From Dipteris shenzhenensis (Eukaryota > Polypodiophyta > Polypodiopsida > Gleicheniales), in assembly GCA_047967505.1 (NCBI GenBank), contig CM106540.1: DNA of 64,000 nt. One strand, 5' to 3'. A program made the position numbers and the translations under genes. The stretch's first letter is position 1; each line of letters opens with the position of its first letter. The notes beneath the pieces are model-generated. The model made no database searches, was not told where the DNA came from, and saw only the letters and a list, made by a program, of their open reading frames with translations. Positions 38,901-43,737 of the stretch are shown here, in pieces.

Positions 38901-40502
38901 CTGCTGTGACATCCAGTGACAGTGACAATACAAAAATCACCGCAATGTCCCCAAGCCACCAGGTGATAATACAAATTTCCCCCCACATGGAAAAGATCCT
39001 GAAGACACCAGGTGAATCTCTCCAGCAGAGTTAATCTTTTCCTGCATTGATGAAAGAAAATTCTCTAGAGAAATAAGACTCACAATCGAACAACACTGTT
39101 TCACTGACGAGCACTCCCAGCGCTATGCTCTATTCACAAATGAACAGCATATCCTCGAATGAAATGGCAAAGTCTCAGAAAGAGGACCTGACTATACCGT
39201 AAAAAACTGCAGTTGGGAGAGAGCGGGAAGTGAGAGAGTGGCCTGCCTATATCGTAGAAAACTTGAGATGGGAGCCTGCCAGTAATCTATAGTAAATTTC
39301 ACAATTATATTCCAGTCCTTTAGTGCCAGTTGCAGTAGGAGGTCAAAGGAGACGTGCCATGAGAGAGAATTCTTCTCAAGCAATTCCAGCCTTCACCTAA
39401 TTAAAATATGCATTTTCCTCACTGATGTTAGAAAGCGAATTGTTTGATTCGAAGCAGTGTTTAATTATGCTGTTTCAGGATAGTAAACTATTGCATACGC
39501 AAATACTAAGACAACCAATTCATCTGGTCCAAAATAAGCTAAAACACCTGCCAACGTCAGGAATCACCTGTCAAGCAATTTGAGGCTTAGCACCCAGGAC
39601 ACATTTGCTGCATTATTACCCAGGACACACGTTGACCGTTTGATTGGTGCAAATCATATGGCTCATCTTTCCTGATGATCTTTAACGCGCTTAAGGTATG
39701 AATTCGTTTCCTTCCAGGATGCTAAGAAGAAGGAATCAGAGCACCTTGTTAGAAGCCAACGGTTCGCGGAGATTTGAATTTGCAAGCGTAATGCCTGAGC
39801 ATCGTGTGTGAACAGCGTTAGATTTGGAAAAGTCGTCAAATTTCATATGGAAATTCTCTGAAAGCAATATACAGAGGCGGTGCCTTCTGATCAGGTTCTA
39901 ACTTCCGATTATGCAACAGTGAGGCAGCGCAATAGAATCGATCAGACAGTTCATTGTATCAAGTTTCTTCCAGTCTAATGGTAGAGACTCTTCAGTCTTT
40001 CGAAGACTTCGAATGGACTTTCTTGCTTCTCTCTCACCTCCCCAATTTTGCTAAGCGCCCTAATGTGTAAGCCTCCTCTAATCAAGCATCATCAAGCACA
40101 ATGAGAGAGACAGTCTCCCCAATTTTGCTAAGCTCCCTAATGTGTAAGCCTCCTCTAATCGGGCATCATCAAGCACAATGAGAGAGACAGCCTCCCCAAT
40201 TTTGCTAAGCTCCCTAATGTGTAAGCCTCTAATGGGGAATCATCAAGCACAACGAGAGAGACAGACAGACAGAGGGGGAAGGCAAGATTTGAAGGAGCAA
40301 AGCGGGGGGGGGGGGGATGAGCATTGTGGTACCTGGTAATGGGAAGGGGGAGAGATGAGGCGAGGATGGAGGAGGAGGAAGCGAGAATGGAGAGGCAGGG
40401 ACGGGGATTTGAGCAGGAGGAGGAGATTTGAGGAGGAGATTGGTTGGTTGGTTGGTTGTAAAAAGAGAGGAGAGGAGAGGGTGAAGCAGGTGACGGCTCC
40501 AT
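12305..40502 (-). CDS. Plastid-type MATE efflux transporter gene, 5' part (four exons; 3' exons outside the window)
   Basis: Coding exons 40502-40333, 35508-35230, 35072-34973 and 12499-12305 on the minus strand. Exons 2, 3 and 4 join in phase and give a continuous MATE N-terminal half: ELGLEIAVIALPALLALAAD (first membrane helix), LASLVDTAFIGRLG, then SVELAAVGVSIAVFNLISK and TTSFVAEE. These are the MATE (MatE, PF01554) landmarks of the plant FRD3/DTX44-45 group, which exports organic anions or related substrates by cation antiport. The long basic, Ser-rich N-terminus suggests a plastid transit peptide. An acidic loop (EEEASDKGNVEELELVLD) ends exon 4. The gene must continue left of position 1. 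Intron sizes are about 4.8 kb, 157 bp, 22.5 kb and more than 12.3 kb. The MATE call is firm; the first exon is an inference. Confidence 0.82.
12600..14637 (+). pseudogene. 5'-truncated copia gag-pol remnant (integrase end, RT, RNase H)
   Basis: It begins inside integrase (KAIKCIFIGYSQESRGYWLY, frame from about 12620) and runs through the linker to stops at 13047. RT follows at 13056-14312: WVYKLKRKSDG, ARLVAKVYAQQQGIDFEETF, DIKTAFLHG, KQAPRAWY and the intact catalytic SYVDDMLITG. It has a TAG and a frameshift near 13470-13540. RNase H runs through SWLSKKQP and CEAEYRAA, then shifts frame near 14310 to end with TNSQSALAIAHNPVFHA, HIEVHYHYVRE and FTKALPRPKF. Gag, protease, most of integrase and the 5' LTR are missing. 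Confidence 0.9.
14728..14738 (+). promoter_or_regulatory. Polypurine tract and 3' LTR start of the truncated copia
   Basis: GAGGGGGGTT is followed by TGTAGGCC. The related copia scrap at 24413-25075 has the equivalent AAGGGGCGTT-TGTAGGAC at 25061-25078, which supports both as polypurine tract plus LTR start. Confidence 0.65.
14738..15232 (+). other. LTR-like and purine-rich sequence left of the inserted LINE
   Basis: The first 85 bp resemble the LTR start seen at 25071. Beyond about 14830 the origin is unclear. A (GA)n run lies at 14883-14911. On the minus strand, CCTATCAGAG (14858-14867) is weakly like a primer-binding site, so part of this block could belong to a different, minus-strand LTR element continuing at 18793-19533. 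Confidence 0.4.
15704..17330 (+). pseudogene. LINE ORF1 (DUF4283, CCHC knuckle and C-terminal conserved domain), disrupted
   Basis: Start ATGGCGGCC at 15704 is shared with the second LINE. After an early frameshift the frame gives YGRVIGYAPSR, EEVALMGRGIF, GGKIILMVPWYRGF and IPRHPVTLIFPSL (DUF4283-like RNA-binding domain), then a CCHC knuckle CLRCHGFGHQARSC near 16310. A Pro/Ser-rich linker of about 400 bp follows, then a C-terminal block FYRARPWDYLNAAGIGSFPA and LDISIFFLRKG (16920-17330). Several in-frame stops and frameshifts are present. Confidence 0.85.
17403..18590 (+). pseudogene. LINE ORF2 C-terminal remnant with zf-RVT
   Basis: Collinear with the end of the intact LINE ORF2: QARRAEIDAAIPAGW, RWLGQFTPRSIPLVVAG, LWIWEGRSLIEVEWDPGEW, then past the point where the other LINE is interrupted. 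It continues through PRKISYFLW and KGLPVG into the zf-RVT motif CQMCF-stop-EEETLKHCLWSC, and ends WHIWTSRCAQTLG, EKRRRFLRDW. It shows the uninterrupted sequence that the other copy lost. Stops and shifts make it non-functional. Confidence 0.85.
18812..19090. repeat. Tandem repeat of about 144 bp
   Basis: The stretch around GTGTCATGGCTGCTCCCAG (18839) recurs as GTGTTATGGCTGCTCCCAG (18984), and GGCTGATTTCTGCA recurs at the same offset of about 145 bp. Confidence 0.75.
19284..19293 (-). promoter_or_regulatory. TATA box of the probable minus-strand LTR
   Basis: CCTATAAAAGAGG on the minus strand, followed by pyrimidine-rich sequence. Confidence 0.5.
19709..20192. mobile_element. hAT-like MITE, 484 bp, with perfect 8-bp target duplication
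   Basis: Flanked by CACCCAAA at 19701-19708 and 20193-20200. The ends are imperfect inverted repeats: left CAGTGTCACAAGAAACA, right (reverse complement) CATAGTCACATGAAAACA. About 100 bp at each end is packed with TTTCGT/ACGAAA words (for example GTTTCGTTTCGTTTCGTG on the left), with an AT-rich centre. It has no coding capacity. An 8-bp duplication and subterminal motif arrays are hAT features. Confidence 0.85.
20467..21735 (-). pseudogene. Copia gag and protease start, disrupted
   Basis: It starts MAQNNPIE and contains EDKLDGTNYS (gag N-terminus). Out-of-frame continuation gives SCKTSKATWDILESMFSARN, KRELTHTHMDEGDSMSEHL and EMVMTTLNSLSESYLGF, the copia gag core. A CCHC knuckle CHYCKKLGHYIGEC (about 20930) is followed by the protease site WYFDSGATKHIT (about 20600). 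After GNVCLILYIHH the similarity to copia stops. Several stops and frameshifts are present. Confidence 0.85.
22310..22810. repeat. Irregular cluster of GTACGG-type words in the copia leader
   Basis: About fourteen occurrences of GTACGGmCAG-like words or close variants, among them CTGTACGGCCAG, GTGTACGGACGAC, TGTACGGACAGCAG and GTGTACGGCCAG, at spacings from about 10 to 90 bp. The cluster is not a regular tandem array and has no coding explanation. Confidence 0.65.
22853..22865 (-). promoter_or_regulatory. Primer-binding-like site of the gag-only copia
   Basis: TGGAATTAGAGCC on the minus strand matches the tRNA-Met primer complement at 11 of 13 positions and abuts a TG that would open the LTR. 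Confidence 0.55.
23135..24412. other. Repeat-derived DNA without a recognised gene
   Basis: A 64-bp block at 23150-23213 (CAATAGGC..AAAGGGCCTATGTACA..GCAAGTCGGCAG) recurs with changes at 23860-23923. The interval holds only short open frames without family features. Confidence 0.5.
24413..25075 (+). pseudogene. Copia RNase H fragment
   Basis: Frames give QHWQAMKHVFQYLKGTQTLG, MLGTSYISW, SFEAEYMAAFTATMECIKLW, then YTGSQSDLAIAQN and LCYVPTQDNLADMLTKALPR, the closing part of copia pol. Stops and shifts are frequent. It ends at a polypurine-like AAGGGGCGTT followed by TGTAGGAC (25071), probably the start of its 3' LTR. It is related to the truncated copia at 12600-14738. Confidence 0.8.
25151..26580 (-). 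other. Possible exons of an unidentified gene inside the MATE intron
   Basis: Two protein-like segments can be joined in phase. The first (about 26370-26105, RKREATFEAEQNLQNFISSL, KMRSPHKIAISGVPLKQ) ends WCP at a good donor CCCC|GTAAGC. The second opens after TTTCTATTTCAG and reads FPMQMPLILCENFGMNNSNA through SSDQQISLQDILALAQLC to a stop at 25151. A third piece upstream (MDQQLSHEYQKLKKSIAPC, 26545-26390) overlaps the first out of frame, so either an extra splice or a frameshift is needed. I do not recognise the protein. It could be an old gene fragment. Confidence 0.35.
26827..27705 (+). promoter_or_regulatory. LINE 5' UTR with CTCCAACCC tandem repeats
   Basis: C-rich on the + strand throughout. 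The word CTCCAACCCGCCC (or CACCC) occurs about ten times between 26977 and 27215 at spacings near 18-24 bp. By analogy with other LINE 5' ends it is the likely internal promoter region. Long open frames here on both strands follow from the composition and are not genes. Confidence 0.6.
27706..29719 (+). pseudogene. LINE ORF1: DUF4283, CCHC knuckle, Pro/Ser linker, C-terminal conserved domain
   Basis: The start ATGGCGGCC is chosen because the other LINE shares it; an upstream in-frame ATG lies at 27652. The first 240 codons are open: AYRIILTEQQ, YGRVIGHSPSRSTIRDWLQS, VALMGRGIFWLKLS, IIMIVPWYRGFSAADFDVRF and the knuckle CLRCHGFGHLAAAC. A frameshift falls in poly-C near 28410-28445, then a Pro/Ser-rich linker, a TGA at 29073-29075, and the same frame continues with DFYRSGPWDYLDVADLGTFP, CLDISIFLLRKG. 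A last shift near 29420 leads to a basic tail ending at TGA 29717-29719, overlapping the ORF2 start. It would bind the LINE RNA in the RNP. Confidence 0.88.
29716..29719 (+). promoter_or_regulatory. ATGA overlap of ORF1 stop and ORF2 start
   Basis: The ORF1 terminal frame ends in TGA at 29717-29719 and ORF2 starts ATG at 29716-29718, a four-base overlap typical of termination-reinitiation. Confidence 0.8.
29716..33318 (+). CDS. LINE ORF2: APE endonuclease and reverse transcriptase, C-terminus cut by an insertion
   Basis: About 1,200 codons without a stop. The N-terminal apurinic-type endonuclease shows LVSWNVNGF, LLQEHK, NIYAPT, VGGDFNN (Asp152) and SDHAPV (His249). The RT domain shows LIPKGGDRQEIRQWRPI, LLDFEKAYDRVDW (Asp615), RQGCPLAPYLF and the catalytic YADDTALYV (residues 719-722). 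After RT comes LSLAGRALVVNQVLLATAWY and the AEGGLGVIDPE region. Native sequence ends near DPGEWWWPE (33236); the last 25 or so codons are insert sequence. The protein nicks target DNA and primes reverse transcription there. The ATG overlaps the ORF1 stop (ATGA), suggesting reinitiation. The lost zf-RVT tail makes function doubtful. Confidence 0.93.
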   Translation: MSLHLVSWNVNGFHSSGTRGPRKLILRQELQPAVIGRLDVLLLQEHKLSAAHSRSCGKVLPGRSYTYWEPSIGARGRSGGVCTSVCEQLAQEVFGHGTLIPGRALWVGLNLEGSKIGILNIYAPTDLRCRATFWRTLTGILPDMDSWIVGGDFNNLETLEDQQGRGPEFTGMAQAEQSAWDSFIFATGGRDSWRDPSFRRWHGSLDFSWGFRREGGRLLERLDRFYVSDWAISRGGQAGIVPGTTLSDHAPVLLSLDSAAQTLPPRSCRIPDSIFSRVDVRSSICSLWDRDWGEGVDLVDSVAQALQESNQICQLAALQVRQDWWGRERALRRDLASIQRLQQASPGSEELRIQALRARALLEETLQRRSEFSYHASLSFWARKGDRMCREFFRTHGQRAAGDQLRSLRTADGHIVTDPGEVLGLATDFYRTLFQQEPLAPRASRAREEVWRHIPPLVQPSMQATLLAPFTSDEMLEALMAIDGQKCPGEDGLSRAFFTSFWDQIHQPLLAALQGIFSSSQMPESLSSGLICLIPKGGDRQEIRQWRPITLLTTAYKILAKMISARVRPLLPDLVHDTQTGFVQDRSILDNVFTFSEAAEWAQYNRSHLAILLLDFEKAYDRVDWSFLEGTLERLGFPAGWIQGISALYRTASSRVIIGGRMGERFSLERSVRQGCPLAPYLFLFFAKAMTYYLRARSTGLRGVRLPLREDTELLDSEYADDTALYVQDNERMLERVRMALEVFCSVAGAKINWNKSVGFLTDPGACSQWGRFLGFKWIPRGQTARYLGFQVGLDITPAQQFLPVLDSIRRKLAFWSTAKLSLAGRALVVNQVLLATAWYMASCWCFSRSSVAQLRRLVRNFLWSGEDGHRDTRARVAWQTVILPQAEGGLGVIDPELQSQALLGKLIIRGLTPGGQTWKMLLQQGVGSCVPCRGGEWLPSLRWIFTSAPPTQPRSPLVRSLLMVWRRLRLSLIQSPPSYQEEIDRQPLIWNGQVRDAEGLQLGERSHIRWDGWMRGPARSLRVWRDTYRHLEMTDLADAAGGARGAQARRTEIDGAIPAAWLVPPEHQILMPGDTRWLGQFTPRGIPLVIAGRMDDSSISFFAVSGDGRLRREGALIDPLLPWQRVRVVGLLGKVWRTDPSIEQDQVQLWRLWLWEGRALSELEWDPGEWWWPEKENKNKSLSLYDLMFNFKSVEKISF
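33237..33606. other. Insertion of about 370 bp in LINE ORF2
   Basis: Absent from the other LINE copy, where GACCCAGGGGAGTGGCG leads directly into the zf-RVT region. The insert begins AT-rich and A-rich, contains a perfect 11-bp hairpin AATTTCAAAAG / CTTTTGAAATT (33286-33296, 33312-33322), and ends in a long CT-rich stretch (33500-33600). I see no clear target duplication. It brings in the stop at 33316-33318. Confidence 0.75.
33607..34437 (+). pseudogene. LINE ORF2 C-terminal tail with zf-RVT, detached
   Basis: Continuation of ORF2 after the insert, in two frames. It reads FWKALWESWRPRKISYFLWL, LAHKGLPVGSWLRQIGQDG, then the zinc-binding CQICHADEETPKHCLWSC (zf-RVT, PF13966-like), then WHIWTSRAA, and after a frameshift QIMAEIWSEIIHTLRGQWDQ and EKRRRFLRAWDTQG to the stop near 34437. 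The intact zinc ligands contrast with the interrupted motif in the other LINE. Confidence 0.85.
34520..34570 (+). other. LINE 3' end and poly(A)
   Basis: GTAATATAGTTAGCACTG, then T6CGGC and A13. The LINE at 15233-18776 ends GCAATATAACTAGCACTAC, then T5GCGG and poly(A); two older LINE remnants have weaker versions of this tail. Confidence 0.8.
34585..34972. other. MATE intron 3, exon-proximal part
   Basis: AT-rich intron sequence between the LINE target duplication and the exon 3 donor (minus strand G|GTATCA). No other feature seen. Confidence 0.6.
34973..35072 (-). CDS. MATE gene exon 3
   Basis: 100 bp. The acceptor is ACGTTTTCAG (ending 35073), the donor CTAG|GTATCA. It encodes ADELGLEIAVIALPALLALA, then ADPLASLVDTAFIGRL: the first transmembrane helix and the conserved SLVDTAFIG motif of plant MATE proteins. 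It joins upstream through a split Arg codon (AG|G) and downstream through a split Gly codon (G|GT). Confidence 0.88.
35073..35229 (-). other. MATE intron 2, 157 bp
   Basis: GTAACT at the donor and TTTTCAG at the acceptor, phase consistent on both sides. It is the only short intron in the gene part seen here. Confidence 0.85.
35230..35508 (-). CDS. MATE gene exon 2 (transit peptide or N-terminal region)
   Basis: Open to its donor GCCAG|GTAACT. It encodes a basic, Ser/Thr-rich region (AAFTKKGGILQVYARCKGKK, RSNMPVAKDNGATTATVQTR) leading to GKSVLGYFFEGAR just before the membrane domain. The 5' edge is uncertain: after T8GAG (35508) it joins exon 1 in phase; a CAG acceptor at 35494 would not. A start at ATG 35537 (MIQAESFF) is the alternative if exon 1 is untranslated; an in-frame TAA lies upstream of that ATG. 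Confidence 0.7.
35538..40038 (-). other. Probable MATE intron 1
   Basis: About 4.5 kb with no recognised mobile element and little coding. An isolated + strand frame at 37188-37424 is described separately. If exon 1 is wrongly placed, this is upstream DNA instead. Confidence 0.45.
37188..37424 (+). CDS. Small open frame of unknown nature
   Basis: 78 codons from ATG (MDSNAVTFSFSHKSRRLLLE), with EDYFSKHSPKDVPRSFYFYA in the middle and a basic end GFNRRGKT. The composition looks protein-like and not low-complexity. I recognise no family and see no promoter or neighbouring exon. It may be chance or a fragment. Confidence 0.2.
   Translation: MDSNAVTFSFSHKSRRLLLEGLQKPVEDYFSKHSPKDVPRSFYFYAHYFVSTPYHLSPKRDVADKILVKLGFNRRGKT
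40039..40263. repeat. 77-bp tandem repeat, three copies
   Basis: Units at 40039-40115, 40116-40192 and 40193-40263 (the last with a 6-bp deletion). Each starts TCCCCAATTTTGCTAAGC and ends with GAGAGAGACAG. It lies 70 bp inside the probable MATE intron 1. A 14-bp G run follows at 40303-40316. Confidence 0.92.
40333..40502 (-). CDS. Probable MATE gene exon 1
   Basis: It starts at ATG 40502 (MEPSPASPSPLLSFYNQ), 70 bp after a TATA box, and is rich in Ser, Pro and Leu with few acidic residues (SSCSNPRPCLSILASSSSIL), as in plastid transit peptides. The donor is ACCAG|GTACCA. It joins exon 2 in phase only through an unusual TTTGAG acceptor. Another frame joins by a normal CAG acceptor but has no ATG. 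Confidence 0.45.
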
Positions 40503-40571
40503 CTCTTCTTATTAGTACTTGCTTTCCTTAAAGCGAGCGACCAGGTCCCAGCCACTTCCACTTATTTTTAT

Positions 40572-40583
40572 TTATATTTATAT
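40572..40583 (-). promoter_or_regulatory. TATA box upstream of the MATE first exon
   Basis: Minus strand AATATAAATATAAATA, about 70-80 bp 5' of ATG 40502. No other core element was identified. Confidence 0.5.
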
Positions 40584-40620
40584 TAGCACACTGCCTTGAG
40601 GCAGCGCTCTACGTCTTCTA

Positions 40621-40701
40621 TTTTGTTTCTCTCCTCTCTCCTCTCCTCTCTCCTCTCCCCTCCCCCCTCTCCTCTCTCCTCTCTCCTCTCCTCTCTCCCC
40701 C

Positions 40702-40732
<31 letters not shown>
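40621..40732. repeat. CT-rich microsatellite
   Basis: TCTCC-type repeats grading into pure (TC)n, just upstream of the MATE TATA box. Confidence 0.95.
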
Positions 40733-40738
<6 letters not shown>

Positions 40739-40877
40739 CCACGAAGTTTGCGAATCATTCGAACTTTCCTATACACGGCTTCCATCACATGTGTTGCCAA
40801 TTAATCATTTATTCATCTTGACAATCGTTTTCCTTCGACATAACCAACTTGAAGGTAGTGCTCATGAGTACTTTTAC

Positions 40878-40960
40878 TCACTTGTTTATTTATTTATTTA
40901 CTTATTTATTTATTTACTTTCATATATATTTTTATTTATTTACATATATTTATATATTTT
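40878..40960. repeat. (TTTA)n and AT-rich repeat
   Basis: TTTATTTA units interrupted by TTTAC and ATATAT, about 80 bp. Confidence 0.9.
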
Positions 40961-41231
40961 TTGAGGTTTTCATTTAACAACCTCGAAAATTGTCGCCCTT
41001 CAACTTTCCCCTCCCCCTTCCTTCCCCTTGCCTCTCTCTCCACTCACTCTCAACCTCTCTCCCCCACCCCTCACCCTTTTGTTGCGACCCAGCGCCTCCC
41101 CAAGCGGCTTCCCTTGTTTTCGAATCTTGCTCGGCGAGCACATGACGTGCTTAACAGTAGCGTTGCTTTCATTATTCTGATTTTTTGAACTTTTGTAGAG
41201 AAGGAGAGCACATGCTCATGGTCATTTTATA

Positions 41232-41276
41232 CACACACACACACACATGGTAGAGAGAGAGAGAGAGAGAGAGCAC
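41232..41276. repeat. (AC)n and (GA)n microsatellites
   Basis: A short AC run followed within 8 bp by a GA run of about 22 bp. Confidence 0.9.
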
Positions 41277-42659
41277 ACTCACACACAGGCACAATGAGAA
41301 TAGAAATGAGTGAATGGACTAGATGAGCATCCAAAATTTTGAACAGGAGGACTCTATTTTCACGGAAGGCAACCTTAAGGGATGTTTTGGTTTTCTTTCA
41401 AAAGTGTTAATAGAGCACTGCTGCCTAGAAGGCAACACTAACAACCCCCTCCCCTTTTTCTTAACACCACCCTTTCTTTACCAGCTTCCTTTTGCCCATA
41501 CCAGACACTTCACCATCCTCCTCCTTTTCTAGCACTAAATAATATGTGTGTATTTTGTACTCGCCACCATAGCCAAAAACCTTGGCTCTAATTTTGTTTC
41601 ACCCTCCCTTTTTCTCTCAAACCACATCATATGTATTTCAATTTTTTAAACACACAACTTTCATGCATTCAAATGTTAAAACTCACACGGTAAGCTTTAG
41701 TCTATCACACGTCATAAAAATTTGTTGTTTCCTTGCACTATAAAACTTACCCTCCCACACACATACACACACACAATGAAAATCACACTTGCACTCTCTA
41801 CACCCTCTCCCTCCCCCCCCCCCCCCCCCAACACACATACACAATGAAAATCATACCTTTATGCCTCCTTTTCAACTACCTTCCCACCAATGAAAATAAT
41901 CACTTTAATTATCTTCTTAAGATGATAAAATGATGATGCAAATGACAACGATGCTCTTTATGGTGTTGCACTGACCATTACCCACCTTTCCTTATAACAA
42001 GTATAATTTGAACCTACATGGAATCACATTTCTTTGTCTCTAATGGTATTAGCAATAAGGGAAATCAAGGTTATCCCCCCCTTAAGGGTCTTTTTTTGGG
42101 GTATTAGACAATTTAGATAGACTCAATCCAGATTCATAAATTTTAAACCATATTTTCGAAGTACTTAAATGAAATTGAATGTTCAAACAAATATGAGAGA
42201 AGTCCATGATGACAATCCTATAATAGTCAAACTCGATAGTATATTTGTAACACATCAATCATCGTGGAATTCGTGGACATCTAGTAATGTTATATAGTCA
42301 GCTTGACAAATTATCATTAATTTGCTAATGAAGTAACTATAACTTCTTTCCAATTTGTTAATGGCAGCTCATGCAACCATTGTTGGAATAACTATTCCTC
42401 ATAATTTCATCCATTCTACAAGCAATAGCATAAACAATGAGAGCATGATCTTCCCTTGCATTGGGTGGAGGGGAGGTGAACGAGCGACATGAGTTACACA
42501 TTAAAACTACAAGACCTATATACCTCCTCCCAAAGAACAAGGAAGGCCTTATGGTGCATTGCTTTCTATTTATTTGCAAGCAATAGCATGAAGACAATGT
42601 TACTATGGATAACATGTGACTCATGAATCAACCACATGGTTGGTGACACAAGGGACCAA
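41277..42659. other. AT-rich intergenic DNA without a recognised gene
   Basis: Includes two ACACAATGAAAATCA blocks (41774 and 41842) around an 18-bp C run (41812-41829), reminiscent of the AATGAAAGAAATCA repeats at 9187-9539. No coding region seen. Confidence 0.5.
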
Positions 42660-42890
42660 ATGATAGAACAATCACATTGTGTATTGGATTATGATTAAAG
42701 TGTGTCACTTATGATCATTGGCTAGAACAATAGCATTGTCTATTCTATTATGATTAAAGTTTGTTATTTGTGATCATTGAATAAGACTATAGTACGTAGT
42801 CAATCCTAGAATACATAGGTAATGCCTTTCATAATCACCTTGCTAGTATGTATTAAAAGTGGTTAATCTATAAATCTATCAAGCTTGTCT
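42660..42890. repeat. Diverged direct repeat, left member (partner at 48797-48960)
   Basis: 42721-42890 is roughly 80% similar to 48797-48960: both contain TGCATT/AGCATTGTCTATTCTATTATGA and AATCACCTTGCT followed by TATGTATT. A second local copy of the first 60 bp precedes it (42660-42720). They may be old LTRs about 6.1 kb apart. Confidence 0.6.
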
Positions 42891-43161
42891 TAGTTATCAT
42901 TGTTTCCATGTATTCCATAAAGATACAGACACTAGTTTCTGGGAAACTCATAATAGACCCTTTTAACTTACGTGAAGGTGTGGCAAAAAGGGGGATGCGT
43001 ATGTGTTCACCCGACCTTTTACAAAACATGTTCATAATTTTTGCATGTACCTATAAATTGATAAAACAATGCGCATGTATAGTTCGTGATGGGCCCTTTT
43101 GAAAGAATAGCTCTGTGGAAGAGATTAGTTTCCAATCATGTCAAATAGGGACCACAACATT

Positions 43162-43282
43162 ATATACATTGTAAACTATTATTCTTTCAAGGCCTTAGTT
43201 TAGCATGTTGATTATTTCTACTCATTATATACAATTATCCTTTCAATGCCTTAGTTTAGCATGTTTGATTGTTTTTACTGAT
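43162..43282. repeat. Tandem repeat of about 60 bp, two copies
   Basis: Each copy contains TTATATACA followed by CCTTAGTTTAGCATGTT; the second has small indels. Confidence 0.8.
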
Positions 43283-43626
43283 TTGATGGTTTAATTCCTT
43301 TTTGCTTTCAGGTATGAGCATGTATGAATTGATAATGTAAAAGATGAATTAAGTATCATCTTCTACATACTTGTAGATCACTACTATAATTACGCATCCT
43401 ACTATATCTAAAATAATGTTGGCACATACAATTTCCTCTCCAATTCACATAAGGATAGGCTAGCAAGCTATTATAACATAAGCAACACTATCATGTGTAT
43501 GCATATTCTCTAGCACAACAAGATCACATCACAACATGAGATCCACACAAATTTTATCACATGAGTATGTGTGTGCATTTTCATATCTTGTCAAGCCATC
43601 TAAGGATTGGCATACATGTGTCACGT

Positions 43627-43647
43627 CACATGTTGGCCCCCCCTCCC

Positions 43648-43696
<49 letters not shown>

Positions 43697-43737
43697 TCCC
43701 TCTCCCTCTCTCCCCCTCTATGTGTGTGTGTGTGTGC
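43627..43737. repeat. Compound microsatellite C-run/(TC)n/(CCCTCT)n/(TG)n
   Basis: A poly-C stretch, about 34 bp of TC, CCCTCT hexamers and a TG run follow each other without a break. Confidence 0.95.

Noticed and set aside
40039-40263. CRISPR-like array
   Set aside because: The units are contiguous 77-bp tandem copies without spacers, in a plant nuclear context.
40229-40561. A frame at 40561 that joins MATE exon 2 by a good CAG acceptor
   Set aside because: Its first codon is GTG and the frame contains no ATG, so it cannot start translation in a plant nuclear gene.
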